The translations under genes were made by a program, and so were the position numbers. From Ditylenchus dipsaci (Eukaryota; Nematoda; Chromadorea; Rhabditida; Anguinidae): DNA of 64,000 nt. The stretch spans positions 186,001 to 250,000 of the forward strand of contig SADC01001009.1 in NCBI GenBank assembly GCA_004194705.1. Direction: 5' to 3'. This document shows positions 1 to 10,634 of this stretch, in pieces (within the stretch, counting starts at the first letter, position 1; every line of letters begins with the position of its first letter). The notes below the pieces were generated by a model that was not told the origin of the DNA, made no database searches, and was given only the letters and a program-made list of their open reading frames with translations.

Positions 1-1368
1 TTGAACAAAAATTAAGCTCCTTGGGTACAAATCAGCAAAAGAGAAATGAGTGCACTCATGAGCCATACTTCAAAACCTTTCATTATGTGCCGCTTTTCGG
101 GACTCGGCTCCGCTTTTTCACATCTTGCAGTGGTCACCCTGCTTTCGTGTTACTTCACATAAGTTCTTCAAGTCGACGTGTTTCATTCTAGCGGTTCGTT
201 TGTTTTCAGAAAAGACACGTCTTTTCTGAACATCTGCTGTTAAAAACCAGTGACAGTTGTTCTACCAGAGATACTCAAGCTGTGGTGGGTGGTTAGAGCA
301 ATCACCAAAGAGCCTTGCTTGTAGAGGAAGCACATGAAAGCTAAAGCAGCACCTAGGTTTGCCAGTCGTGGAATCACACAAAATACTGCCCTCCTGCGCA
401 CATTGATTGGTTGTGAAATAAACACTGTCAACATTATTATTACTATTGTTTGTTTGAATTGTTTGTCCAAGCTTTGATTTTTTACTCTTTATCTGCAGCG
501 ATTTTTAAAATCATCTATTGTGCAACCTACAATTCTCCAGCAATTTCTCCGGCAGACTATAAATAAGAAAATTATATTTTTTGCGAATTCTGAAGAACTA
601 TAAATTCCCTCCTTTTTAAAAGAATTTGTGCTTTTTGGGACCCCAAATCTTTTTTATTTTTGAAGTTCAAGGGCTGACTGCTCTGGGCTAATCAAGAGTT
701 CCGCCCAACATAGTAACCGATTTTGGCCAGCTCGAGCAACGAAAATATATAAAATTTGAGGAGGGAGGTTTTGTTATACCAAAAAGGTACTGTTTTTTGA
801 ATATACCAAAATATGTGATTCGAGTAAATGCTATTGGCTCATAGTTTTTGTAATAGAAATTCATATGTTGCTCTTTTGCATACTTTTGCTTATATCTGAA
901 CAGGTTAAGCCCGCCAAGGACTTATTGGTCTCAGAATGAAGATCAGAGACAGAAGAATCTAAAGAATAGTCAAGCTTTGTATTCTGAGTGAAAAATGTTT
1001 TAGATTTCAGCACATTTCAAAAAGTCTCGTTTACATTTCACACTCCAATAAACTGAAACGCAAATTTTGCTTTCTGAAATGTAACACATTTTTACGATAA
1101 AACAAAGTTCGTATATGCGTTGTATTTTCCGAAGATAGGGCTTGATTCTGACACCGAAAAGTATAGAAAGAAGTTTAAAATCACAGGAGTTGTAATAAAA
1201 TTTTGCGGAAAATAGCCGGAAAAATAGTGCATTTCAATTTTAAGAAATATGAACAGGGTAATTAGATTGTATTTTCAGATTAAAAAAAACAAATAAATTT
1301 TACAAGAAGAATGCGCCAGTCACTATATTTTTCTATAAAATTTGCTTTTTCTTCTTGTGGTATTTCTA
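1..1368. other. AT-rich region with no recognisable gene
   Basis: Read on both strands. Only short open stretches without splice-site support or recognisable motifs are present, and no paired element ends were found. It may hold upstream sequence of the candidate gene that begins near 1369. Confidence 0.4.
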
Positions 1369-1714
1369 ATGCTCAACAATATTTTCATGTTAGGTAAGTT
1401 TTGCATGTATCTTCTATGTTGTAAATTTACATAGCTAAAAGAAATAATATCCAAAAACTTTTTAGGAAATTCTCTCCCGCTAACCGTGGACTCAAGAAGA
1501 TCCAACATCTCGTTAAAGCCAAGTAAAATTCAAAATATGTATTCAGATGATTTGTTCAAAACCCTCGAAGATCTGGCTAAAAATGGTATTATGCGCAAAA
1601 TTGCTGACCAAATGGCCAAGTCATTGGCTAAGCACACTAATTACAATCTAGGCTCTTCAATACCATCTGACTATATAGATAAAGCAGGGCAACAAGATAT
1701 TCAATATCAAAGAG
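1369..1714 (+). CDS. Candidate two-exon gene start, unrecognised protein (partial)
   Basis: Exon 1369-1393 starts with an ATG (MLNNIFML) and ends at a good donor, GTAAGT. A 72-base intron ends in TTTTTAG, and exon 1466-1714 is open for 83 codons and ends at AGAG|GTAAAA. Phases match (8 codons plus 1 base, then 2 bases). The frame upstream of the ATG is open and hydrophobic (LLFLLVVFL-like), so a signal peptide starting further up is possible. The second exon holds a lysine- and leucine-rich segment starting MYSDDLFKTLEDLAKNGI, which could form an amphipathic helix. No family is recognised and no later exon was found; the following intron carries a mariner-like element. The splice sites and matching phase are seen; that the gene is expressed is inference. 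Confidence 0.4.
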
Positions 1715-1747
1715 GTAAAAATATTTTATTAGGTTGGTTTGGCCCTA

Positions 1748-2062
1748 CAGAGTGTATCACAAAAACTGGTGCAAAAACGGTGGACAATTAAACTTAATTT
1801 TTCATAGGAATTTTTGAACGCAACTGTTATTCTGTCCACTCCTTTGCAATGTTTTTCATAGAAAATAATATTCTTACCAAGTTTTTTTCTCAAATTCAGC
1901 AAGTAACAGAACAGAAAAAGCTATATATGGGAAAAGACCGATTTATGGCTGAAATCAAAAATTATATACTGAGGAGATTCCCAGAAAATTTGGAAATCGG
2001 CTGTGCAAGAGGTTACGTGCACAAATTTTTTAAAATTGCACCAGTTTTCGTGATACACCCTG
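1748..2062. mobile_element. Short mariner-like inverted-repeat element
   Basis: The ends are CAGAGTGTATCAC and its inverted partner GTGATACACCCTG. About 25 of the outer 27 bases pair between the two ends, and TA flanks both sides. Size and TA site fit a non-autonomous Tc1/mariner element. No transposase remains inside. Confidence 0.7.
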
Positions 2063-2084
2063 TATGTGACAATGGGGTGGGGTT

Positions 2085-2285
2085 CGCTTTGGTCCCCTGT
2101 TGTCATTTTTCGTAATTTTTTAGGCTTAAAGCTCAGGCAAGGGTGAGCCAGCGTATGTTAGGACGAACTCAAACATGAGTCTAAGATATATTTGAGCTAC
2201 CCCAATCATACGCTAGCCTACAATTGCCTAAGCCTAATCCTTAATAGTCCAAAAAAACAACAGGCGGACCAAGGCAAACACCCCC
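2085..2285. repeat. Fold-back repeat of the GGTCCCCCTGTTG family
   Basis: The left arm (CTTTGGTCCCCTGTTG, then TTAGGCTTAAAGC and GCCAGCGTATG) is repeated in inverted order by CATACGCTAGCC, CCTAAGCC and CAACAGGCGGACCAAGG. Fragments with the same GGGGACCAAGGC end lie near 5465, 5585, 29400, 48720, 51500, 55600, 57235 and 58830, so this is a dispersed family. Confidence 0.6.
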
Positions 2286-2583
2286 CTTTGTCACATAGAA
2301 CCGCTTGTTTATTTCAACAAAACAAATTATATTCTGTGAGTGCTTACCTCTTCCCGCAATCTTTATGCAAGTTTATTGACTCCGCAATCTTTGTTCATTA
2401 AGCTCTTTTGGTGAGGCGGAGCAAAGAAATCAAAATTATTAAAATAAGATCGAAATTACTCAAACTCGACAAACCGATTCGTTGCGTCTTTTTGTCATTG
2501 CACATTCTCTAAGGCATCTTTTTCCGGGTGACCTCCATAAATTCCGTGCAACTTTGCGGTAAATACCTTTTTAAAAGTGCAAT

Positions 2584-2690
2584 TAAAGGACCATGAACCT
2601 TGATAAGCACAGCTATTTGGAATTTATGAATTCGCGCGGGACCACCCCTAATTTTGTCAATAATATTTTCGAATTGTTTTTTTTTGACAG
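2584..2690. repeat. Fragment of the AAAGGACCATGAA dispersed family
   Basis: The segment starting AAAGGACCATGAACC and running through CGCGGGACCACC is repeated at 5979-6075. A related inverted pair lies at about 40960-41300. The start at a TAAAGG or TTAAAGG sequence suggests TTAA-site elements. Confidence 0.5.
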
Positions 2691-2694
2691 CATA

Positions 2695-2760
2695 TGAAGT
2701 GCACCCCCCTTGAAGTGCACCAATACTTAAGGGGGTGGACTTAGGGGGTGCACTTCAATC
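2695..2760. repeat. GTGCACCCCC inverted-repeat cluster
   Basis: GAAGTGCACCCCCC and GAAGTGCACC are followed by their complement AGGGGGTGCACTTC, giving a short hairpin. A further GAGTGCACCCCCC lies at about 4086. Confidence 0.5.
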
Positions 2761-2825
2761 ATTTTTTATACATATTTTTTATTGTTTTTTATGTTATTAT
2801 GTTGAAGGGAAAGTGAATATTCTTA

Positions 2826-3080
2826 ACTTTTGAACTACCCAAACCACTTCTATAGTTCCCAAAACGTCTGGATAGTATCCAAATCACCTGGATAGCATCT
2901 AAATCATCTAGATGATTTCCCAAGCACCCAGATAGTGCTCCAATCTCCTGAAAAGTGCTCACATCATCTGCGTAGGCCCCAATCACCTTCAAGGTGCCTA
3001 AATTACCTGGATACTGCTTCAGCCGTCTGGATGTCACCCTAAACCCCCTCAAAGGTACTCAAACGACCTAGATCGTATTT
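2826..3080. repeat. Degenerate tandem repeat with about 20-base period
   Basis: Units like CCAAATCACCTGGATAGCAT recur about every 20 bases with many substitutions. The complementary style of array (GGTTTAGGTACCATCCATGT) lies at 3975-4085, facing it. The two may be subterminal arrays of one old element. Confidence 0.5.
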
Positions 3081-3317
3081 TTACCATCTGATAGGACTAA
3101 AACACAAGAAATCACCGAGATTCTCCAAGAGTGGCCAAGAATATAGAGAAAAAACATGCAGGCAGAAGGAATCGAACGTGTGGCATAAAAAAGCAAAAAC
3201 AATTAATCTACCCACTGCACAATGAAGACTACTTCGTCCAACAATTTTTAAAATCCTTTTAATGATATAACATTAATGCATTTTATATTGAGATATCCTA
3301 CCCCGTTTTTATCACTG

Positions 3318-4222
3318 GAGCTGGGCAAAAAGAGCCTCTATACGCATTTTTGATCAAGAGTCTTGCTCGCAATTGTATCTAAGGTAAGAAAGTGGGCGCA
3401 TCTATAACCCATCAAGCCACGTGCGCCCCTTCGGGGCTTGGGGCTTAGAGTTGAGATGCGCACACCCACATACCTTAGACGCAAATCACTCGAAAGTGAC
3501 TCTGGATGCATAAAACAATATGCATACCAGAGTCTCTTTATGCGGTAGGCCTCAGTTAACAGAAATATGCTCGAATTCTATCTTTTTGATATATTCAAGA
3601 ATACATCACGAAATTCTTTAAGTTACTGCATTATACATGAAAAAACTGTTTAGCATGTTGTTCTTTTCAAGTATCTCTCAAATTACATATTTTCTGACTT
3701 AAAATTGAAACACTTAAAAAATAACAGCAAAAAAATTAAAAGTTTTAAATTCACGCCTGAAAAAAATTACTGAATTTCAGAATTTGAATTCGCGCATTTT
3801 TTTCAGCTCCAGAGGTCATACATTTAGCTGGCCCTCACGCCTGCTGCCCACCCAAGGTCTGATAGTTACTCATTAGGCTGGATTGGATGAATTGAATTTA
3901 TTCTCAAAGTCTTGAATTTTCGGGTTCTGGAAATCGATACCTGTTAGAGTGGGTACATGCCAGAGGTGAATATGGAATGGTGACAAGGTTTAGGTACTAT
4001 ACAGGTGGTTTAGGTACCATCCATGTGGTAAGGATACTATTCAGATAGTTTGGGTAGAAACCAAGTGACTTACATGCTATCCTGGAGTGCACCCCCCTCC
4101 TTCGGGGGCGCAGGGGCTTGGTCGGTTAGAGATGCGCGCACTCACTTACCTTAGACATGATTCCGAGCAAGACTCTTGATCAAAAAGGCATTTAGAGGTA
4201 CTTTTTTCCCAGTCCCATGTTT
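3318..4222. mobile_element. Old inverted-repeat element (family also near 6303 and 25600)
   Basis: The left segment with TTGATCAAGAGTCTTGCTCG and CTAAGGTAAG at 3340-3390 pairs with its complement at 4140-4215 (CCGAGCAAGACTCTTGATCA). Both sides also carry a CTTCGGGG-type GC-rich block next to the arm. Sequence of the same family (CTCGAAAGTGACTCTGGATG, then ACCAGAGT) lies at 3490-3540, 6340-6400 and, inverted, 25930-25980. No coding sequence seen. Confidence 0.55.
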
Positions 4223-4710
4223 AAAAGCAGGGTAAAACAGTCATAGGGTCGGTTTTTCAATGGTCCTTAGCTTCACTTAAAAGTTTGGAAAAAAAACTAG
4301 AAGGCATCAGCGAGAAATTATGAGTCTTTTACAGCCATCACTACGTGTGACCGGGGAGTGTAAAATAAATAAATCAATTGACTTATTTTTTCACGGTATA
4401 ATCATTTCTTCTTGTCTAATAATACCTTTGACTTCGAGAACCTATACATCAGCCTGCAACAAAGAGTTTTCATATCTTTTCATTTCATTTTCTTGGCTGT
4501 AACAAACTCTTGTAATATTTTTATTAATTAAAAAAGATTAAGTCAACTCCCAACAATTTTAAAATCGACCCAAAATTCGCCCGATAGTTAAAAAGTGGTA
4601 AAAAGCCTCGGGAACATTATTAAAGAACGCACTGATCTGAATATGATTTTAAGTTTTTTTGAAATGCCACTTGCCACCGCTCATAGATAACTATGCCAAT
4701 TAGTTTTTGT
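4223..4710. other. Stretch without gene
   Basis: Nothing supported here beyond AT-rich sequence leading up to the target site of the next element. Confidence 0.4.
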
Positions 4711-5939
4711 GGCTCTACCTGGCTAGGATAATAATTGTTTCATAATTAACTTGTTTGGTAAAAGTCAGGTTTGCCAAGTAATAAAATTGATCAATAATTG
4801 ACTGGTGAAAAAATCAATTTGATTTAAAACCGCTTTTAGACAATAATGATTTATTAGGAAAAAAGTTTAGCTTAAATTTGTTTTAGAAATATGCGAACAA
4901 ATCACATCTGAAAATTGTACACAGTAACAACGATACTGAATTCTGTTGCCTCACGGATTTTATTTAGTGTTTAGCTCTGCATAGTATTTAGTTCACTTAA
5001 TCTCGTTTCAAAGAGAGTCAACTGCAATCCAGCCAACTACTTCATAACTTCTTTCTTGAAAAAAAAACAAGTTGTAAACTCTCCTCTTACGAATTCTCGG
5101 CTGCTCGCGATCGATGGCTGGCTTTGGCTTGAAATGGCTGATTCCTCCTCCGCAATTGCTTCATCAATTGATCCCTGCTCGCTAATTTCATCGTCGCTCG
5201 CCTCGTCTGAACTGCTTTAGAGCTCAAATCGGTCCATCCTAGAACACTTAAACAAAATCAATTTACTAAAAGCAAAATTAAAAGCTATCCAAGTCAATAA
5301 AAACGGCTAGGATACATTTGGCAAAAACGAAACTTGGCAAACGTGGGTTTTGTCAAAACGAATCTTGGCAAAACGAAACTTGGCAAAACGAAAGTTGGCA
5401 AAACGAAACTTGGCAAAACGAAACTTAGCAAAACGTAAGCTGGCAAAAATCAGCTTGGGGGATCAAGGCAATTTTTTTTGGCATTTTTTACAAAAAAAAA
5501 TTTTTGTTGAAAAATGCTTAAAACGTGTATATAAATGCTTTTCGAGACTTTTGGGAAAAATTTTTTTTGCTAAAACACAACAGGGGGACCAAGGTGATTT
5601 TTTGACAACTTTCGTTTTGCCAAGTTTCGTTTTGCCAACTTTCGTTTTGCCAAGTTTCGTTTTGCCAACTTTCGTTTTGCCAAGTTTCGTTTTGCCGACT
5701 TTCGTTTTTGCCAAGTTTCGTTTTTGCCAAATGTATCCTAGCCATAAAAACTGCAATGCGGGTACTTAACCCGTTATTTATCGAGTATATAAATAGCCAA
5801 CTCTTATTGTCTCAAAGCGGTTTTAAATCAAATTGATTTTTTCACCAATCAGTTATTGATCAATTCAATTACTTGGCAAACCTGACTTTTAACAAACAAG
5901 TTAATTATGAAACAATTATTATCCTAGCCAGGTAGAGCC
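4711..5939. mobile_element. Long-arm inverted-repeat element, 8-bp target duplication
   Basis: The ends are GGCTCTACCTGGCTAGGATA and its complement. The arms, about 140 bases each, are nearly identical (4711-4845 and 5805-5939). The element is flanked by GTTTTTGT on both sides (4703-4710, 5940-5947). The interior holds a second element (5305-5743). On the minus strand at about 5105-5225 there is a short Ser/Asp/Glu-rich open stretch (SSSDEASDDEISEQ). GG-type ends with an 8-bp duplication fit a MULE/Foldback-like element; no transposase is recognised. Confidence 0.75.
5305..5743. mobile_element. Foldback-like element built of a 15-base word
   Basis: The left end GGCTAGGATACATTTGGC is followed by tandem copies of GAAACTTGGCAAAAC. 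The right end is the mirror image (GTTTTGCCAAGTTTC repeats ending CCTAGCC). The 8-bp duplication ATAAAAAC is exact (5297-5304, 5744-5751). It is nested inside 4711-5939. Open frames of over 90 codons on both strands here are by-products of the repeats. Confidence 0.85.
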
Positions 5940-5978
5940 GTTTTTGTTAGTTAGTCTACTGGCTAAAAGACAAACCAA

Positions 5979-6075
5979 ACTTAAAGGACCATGAAACTTG
6001 ATAAGCACAGCAATTTGCGGAATTCAAATTTGCGCGGGACCACCCTAATTTTGTCCATAATGCTTTCGGATTAAT
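5979..6075. repeat. Second copy of the AAAGGACCATGAA family
   Basis: It starts TTAAAGGACCATGAAACTTG and runs into CGCGGGACCACC, matching 2584-2690. The other end was not found. Confidence 0.5.
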
Positions 6076-6302
6076 TTTTTTGTGTGCATTGAAAATCTGA
6101 ATTTTATTTATGAGTGAATTTTCAACACAGACTTAGAGAACTAGTTATGGTGCAGTGAAAGTAGAGTTAGTCGTCCGATCTGGCAATGTCGAGCAACGTT
6201 GGGCTGGACTAGCAAACGGTTCTATATTTTAAAAAGATTTTACATGCAAAAAAACCGTAAAAGTTGAAGAAATGTTGAAAAGTTAAAATGGACTTGCTTG
6301 CT

Positions 6303-6740
6303 TGGGGTTGAGATGCGCACACCCACATACCTTAGACGCAAATCACTCGAAAGTGACTCTGGATGCATAAAAACAATATGCATACCAGAGTTTATTTATG
6401 CGGTAGGCCCCAGTCAACAAAACTATCTTCAACATCTTCCTTTTTGTTCAAAATTAGTCCCTTTTTAGTCTATTTCCACCCTAATACAGCCTTAAATCAC
6501 TTCAAAAATGGTCAAAATGGGTACTTTTTGGTGGTCCCAAAACTCAAATTTTTTTTGACCAGAACTCAAAAAGAATGTCTTTTTGAGCTTCTGAGGCCAT
6601 TTTAGGTCGATATTGGGTGTTTGGAAACACTTTTTAAAAAAATTCCATTTGGGGGGGGGGGGTATACTCCGGTCGCGACAAAAAACCTAATTTTTTAAAA
6701 CTTTTTTTCGTAGCTATCATTTACTTTCACAAACGAACGA
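6303..6740. repeat. Dispersed repeat, second copy of the 3318/25600 family
   Basis: Sequence from GAGATGCGCACACCC through ACCAGAGTTTATTTATGCGG, the phrase GGTGGTCCCAAAACTC and a poly-G run (about 6652) matches the inverted copy at 25620-26060. Confidence 0.6.
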
Positions 6741-7121
6741 TTTTTGCTAAAAAAAATTCAAGTGTGTCAATTTTCCAAAAACGTTGTTGATCTTTTAATA
6801 TGCAAAACTACGTGTATTGCGGACGTTTATGTGGCAAATAGAATGCACGATTCGACAGAGCTGTAAGAACTGGACGAAAAAAACTTCAAAAATTAAAAAA
6901 GGCTTTTGGAGTGTTGAGCTGAAAACTGAAAAAATTATTTGGGCCTTAAAGTCATCAAGCAATAGTAAAACCTGCAATTCTGATACCGGATTCATGTCCA
7001 GCATGGTCGATTTGCTTATAAAAACTGCCATTGAAATTTAAAGTTCACTGACAAATTTAAATATTGAACGTCTTGAGCGTTTGTCAGTGAGTTTTAAATT
7101 TTAAAAAAATTGATTTAGCCT
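6741..7121. other. Stretch without recognised gene
   Basis: The section 6990-7095 contains GGATTCATGTCCAGCATGGT and a small hairpin around TCACTGACAAA/TTTGTCAGTGA. Related pieces lie near 18710, 30765 and 41407-41550, so this is probably an old repeat. Confidence 0.4.
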
Positions 7122-8468
7122 ACCGACCAAAAGAAGAACCCGAGATCGCAGTTGAGACAAAAGATACAGCTGCCCAGAAAACGAGCCTGAGCTTGCAGAA
7201 ACAACTTCAGAAAACGAGCCTGAGGTTGCAGAAACCACTTTAGAAAACGAGCCTGAGCTTGCAGAAACAACTTCAGAAAACGAGCCTGAGGTTGCAGAAA
7301 CCGCTTCAGAAAACGAGCCTGAGCTTGCAGAAACCGCTTCAGAAAACGAGCCTGAGCTTGCAGAAACAACTTCAGAAAACGAGCCTGAGCTTGCAGAAAC
7401 AACTTCAGAAAACGAGCCTGAGGCTGCAGAAACAACTTCAGAAAACGAGCCTGAGGTTGCAGAAACCACTTCAGAAAACGAGCCTGAGGCTGCAGAAACA
7501 ACTTCAGAAAACGAGCCTGAGCTTGCAGAAACCACTTCAGAAAACGAGCCTGAGGTTGCAGAAACCGCTTCAGAAAACGTGCCTGAGCTTGCAGAAACCA
7601 CTTCAGAAAACGAGCCTGAGGTTGCAGAAACCGCTTCAGAAAACGTGCCTGAGCTTGCAGAAACCACTTCAGAAAACGAGCCTGAGGTTGCAGAAACCGC
7701 TTCAGAAAACGTGCCTGAGCTTGCAGAAACCACTTCAGAAAACGAGCCTGAGGCTGCAGAAACAACTTCAGAAAACGAGCCTGAGCTTGCAGAAACCACT
7801 TCAGAAAACGGGCCTGAGGTTGCAGAAACCGCTTCAGAAAACGTGCCTGAGCTTGCAGAAACCACTTCAGAAAACGAGCCTGAGGCTGCAGAAACAACTT
7901 CAGAAAACGAGCCTGAGCTTGCAGAAACCACTTCAGAAAACGGGCCAGTTCAGAAACCCTGAGGCTTGCAGAAACAACTTCAGAAAACGAGCCAGCTTCA
8001 GAAAACTTCCGAGCCTGAGGTTGCAGAAACCGCTTCAGAAAACGTGCCTGAGCTTGCAGAAACCACTTCAGAAAACGAGCCTGAGGCTGCAGAAACTAAT
8101 CTAGAAAATAGTGAAAGAGAGACAGTTGCTGATCAGCAGGCTAGCATGGTGGAAACCCGGAAAGTGCCTCTTCAGGAGATGGATATGATGCGCCTGAACA
8201 GAACGGAAGCCCTCCTTTAGCTGAAAATGATGATGAAGCAGAAAAAAATGAGGCAAAGAAAGGCGGGAGGAAAGTACAGAAATTAGAAAAAGGCGAAAAT
8301 AGAAACAATTTGAGTGATGAAAATATGATTGACATGAAAGAAGTTGAGAAAAAAAATATTACACCAACTTTCCACTCATTTTCACCTTTGTTGAATCGAA
8401 ATTTCCCAACAATCAATATTTTTTCAGGAAATCCTGTAGTTATAGTTAACGAATTTCGCCCCTACTAA
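7122..8468 (+). pseudogene. Glutamate-rich 11-residue-repeat protein gene, frame-broken
   Basis: After a possible acceptor (GATTTAG), the plus strand encodes an acidic protein: a short lead (KEEPEIAVETKDTAA), then about 27 copies of an 11-residue unit (PELAETTSENE and variants). A tail from about 8145 (NPESASSGDGYDAPEQNG, then polar and charged sequence) ends INIFSGNPVVIVNEFRPY with a stop at 8466. The frame changes at about 7176, a stop and local scrambling lie at 7950-7990, and it shifts again at about 8145. The amino-acid character continues across every break, so one gene is likely, broken by mutation or assembly error in the repeats. The composition predicts a disordered protein. Function is unknown and no upstream exon is identified. 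Confidence 0.5.
7175..8095 (+). repeat. 33-base minisatellite
   Basis: The unit is GAGCCTGAGCTTGCAGAAAC plus 13 further bases (AACTTCAGAAAAC). Copies differ at a few positions (GAG/GTG, CTT/GTT/GCT, ACA/ACC, ACT/GCT). The unit is a multiple of three without stops in any frame, so several frames on both strands stay open for 250 codons or more. Confidence 0.9.
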
Positions 8469-8687
8469 CAGAAGAAGAAGAAAGAGACGTGTGAAACACA
8501 GAGACATGGTGTTTTAAATGTTATGTCATTAATGTTGAATTTAAAAACAAAAACCATAGTTTGAGCTTTTAATTTCGTCTTTGAAATTTTTAAAATGTTT
8601 TGTCTTTTTTTTCTATGATTTAAAAAATTTTCAAATTTTTATTTTTGACGTTCGTTTTAAGTAATGCATACAAAATAAAATAAAAAG

Positions 8688-9076
8688 TAGAGCTGGAAAC
8701 GGGATTACAACGGGATTGGTTTTGGGAGATCGTGTCAGCCAATATTTTGATTAGTTTTAAAATTCTGCTTTGACCATTCTATTCAGCGTGAAAAAAGAGC
8801 CCCGGGATTTGGTCAGAGCATGACCATGAAGTAAATTATTTCAGTGACTAAAATGCGAAAAGGTTTTTTTTCTGGAGTGGTAGAAAAAACCTTGGCGATC
8901 CTTGGCGTCGCAATTTAGTCACTGAAACAATTTACTTCATGGTCATGCTCTGACCAAATCCGGGGCTCTTTTTCACGCTGAATAGAATGGTCAAAACAGA
9001 ATTTTTAAAACTAATCAAATATTGGCTGACACGATCTCCCAAAACCATTCCCGTTGTAATCCCGTTTCCAGCTCTA
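8688..9076. mobile_element. Fold-back hAT-like element
   Basis: The arms of about 165 bases start TAGAGCTGGAAACGGGATTA and pair with the complement at 8911-9076. The central loop is about 60 bases. The 8-bp duplication ATAAAAAG is exact on both sides (8680-8687, 9077-9084). TAG-type ends and the 8-bp duplication fit hAT. Confidence 0.85.
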
Positions 9077-9855
9077 ATAAAAAGCGGCTGACTCACAATT
9101 TCCAAAAATTTACCTAGGCCACTCAGTTAACATACACCGATTCTGAGACCAGATTAGTAATCAGCGTGGTGGATTTGAATATATAAGTGCAATCAGAAAA
9201 ACAAAATGAGGTCATGAAAAAGTAGGCATTTTGGAAATTTAAAAATTCATTCATGTTTTTTTCTTTTTAAACCACAAGGGGTTTCAAGGCAAAATCTGAA
9301 ATTTTCGATGACCTTTTTTCATTTTTCTCGACACTTTTTAAAAGCCCACGTTTTTAAATGACACATATTTTTTCCGAAAATTTTTATTTTTTCTTGTTTA
9401 AAAGTAGTAAGAGAATCTGATAGAACATTGCAAAAAATGGGAATTTCGATACCACTTTTCTAGAGGATCTTTTAGGCCAGCCTTGAGCTCTTGGATAATT
9501 ACTTTTTAACTAAAAAGGCTAAATTCTCAGATTCAAAATTTTCCTGTAAAAACTATAAATACCAGAAAATTCAGCTTGATCTTAAAGTTTTAACGAGCTA
9601 TCACACTCTATAATTTTCAAAATTAGATGACTTAGAATGATCTAATATTAAGAAAAAGCCCAGATTTTAAGAAAATCGGGATTTAGGCTAAAAAATCATT
9701 CGGGATTACGAAAAAAATCGGATCCCAATCAAAATTTCGGGATTGGCCGATCTTTGCAAAATACAGGGGGTTCCAAGAAATTCCACTTATTTCAAGCGTT
9801 CACAACTGTTTTCTTGATGCTATTTCAGAATTTTGTAAAAATGCATAAAGACTAA
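9077..9855. other. Stretch without gene
   Basis: AT-rich, with no splice-supported frame and no paired ends. Confidence 0.4.
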
Positions 9856-10167
9856 TAGCTCTTTCACAAACGTTGGAGTTGGCGTTGGAGTTGGAGTATT
9901 TTTTTTATGAACGCGTTTTTACTCCAACTCCAAGTCCGACTCCAACGCCAACTCCGACTTTAATTCTTATTATTTATATTCTCATTGTTTAATCTTATTA
10001 GTTGAAGTCGGCGTTGGAGTTGGAGTTGGAGTCGGCGTTGGAGTTTTTTGTGAAAGGGTCGGAGTTGGCGTTGGAGTTGGAGTAAAAAGGTGTTCATAAA
10101 AAAAATTACTCCAACTCCAATTCCAACGCCAACTCCAACGCCAACTCCAACGTTTGTGAAAGAGCTA
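9856..10167. mobile_element. Inverted-repeat element built of GTTGGAGTTGGC words
   Basis: The left end TAGCTCTTTCACAAACGTTG and right end CAACGTTTGTGAAAGAGCTA are complementary. Between them, GTTGGAGTTGGCGTTGGAG and its complement are repeated in mirror order. No target duplication longer than a few bases is seen. Confidence 0.6.
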
Positions 10168-10435
10168 TGAGCTTACGATGAAAATTTTTTCGCATGTAAA
10201 ATAAAAAAATACGAGTATTTCCGCTGAGGCTTAGACCTTATCTTTCAAGAGGCTATCTAAAAACCAGGGCCTAAACTACTAGAGAGGTATGAAGCAAAAC
10301 TAATGTTTTTTTATTTTATACAGTCAAGCCTCGATTTAACGGCACCCAAAAATAGTCCGATTTGGTCAGCATTGACTAAGATTTAGTCAAAGTGAACCCT
10401 CGATTTAACGGCACCCTCGATTTAAAGGGGCATAC

Positions 10436-10593
10436 CCATACGTTAAGGCGCGAACCGGCATTTTTTTCGAATTTTTTCGAATCGTCAGGGGAAACTTAAA
10501 AAATCTAGACGAGAACGAATGTAAAAATTTATCGAGAAAGAAAAGAACTGCTGGTTCGCGCCTTTTCTCCCCATCGGGCACGATCATGCCCCT
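10436..10593. mobile_element. TTAA-site element nested in the pogo-like element
   Basis: AGGGGCATACCC to ATCATGCCCCT lies between duplicated TTAA (10432-10435, 10594-10597), exactly where the sister copy at 11872 has a single TTAA. It is related to 58917-59135. TTAA sites are typical of piggyBac and Kolobok elements. Confidence 0.8.
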
Positions 10594-10634
10594 TTAACGG
10601 CACCCCGGACCCGGTCTCTAGGGGTGCCGTTAAA

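Noticed and set aside
5350..5769. Frames of LAKRNLAKRK and KTKVGKTKLG repeats
   Set aside because: Translation of the terminal word array of a Foldback-like element.
7101..7931. Long minus-strand frames of VVSASSGSFSEV or FLQAQARFLK repeats
   Set aside because: By-products of the 33-base minisatellite; only the plus-strand acidic frame continues into unique coherent sequence.
7259..8104. Plus-strand frame of LQKPLQKTS repeats, 281 codons
   Set aside because: Another frame of the same minisatellite, with no coding continuation on either side.
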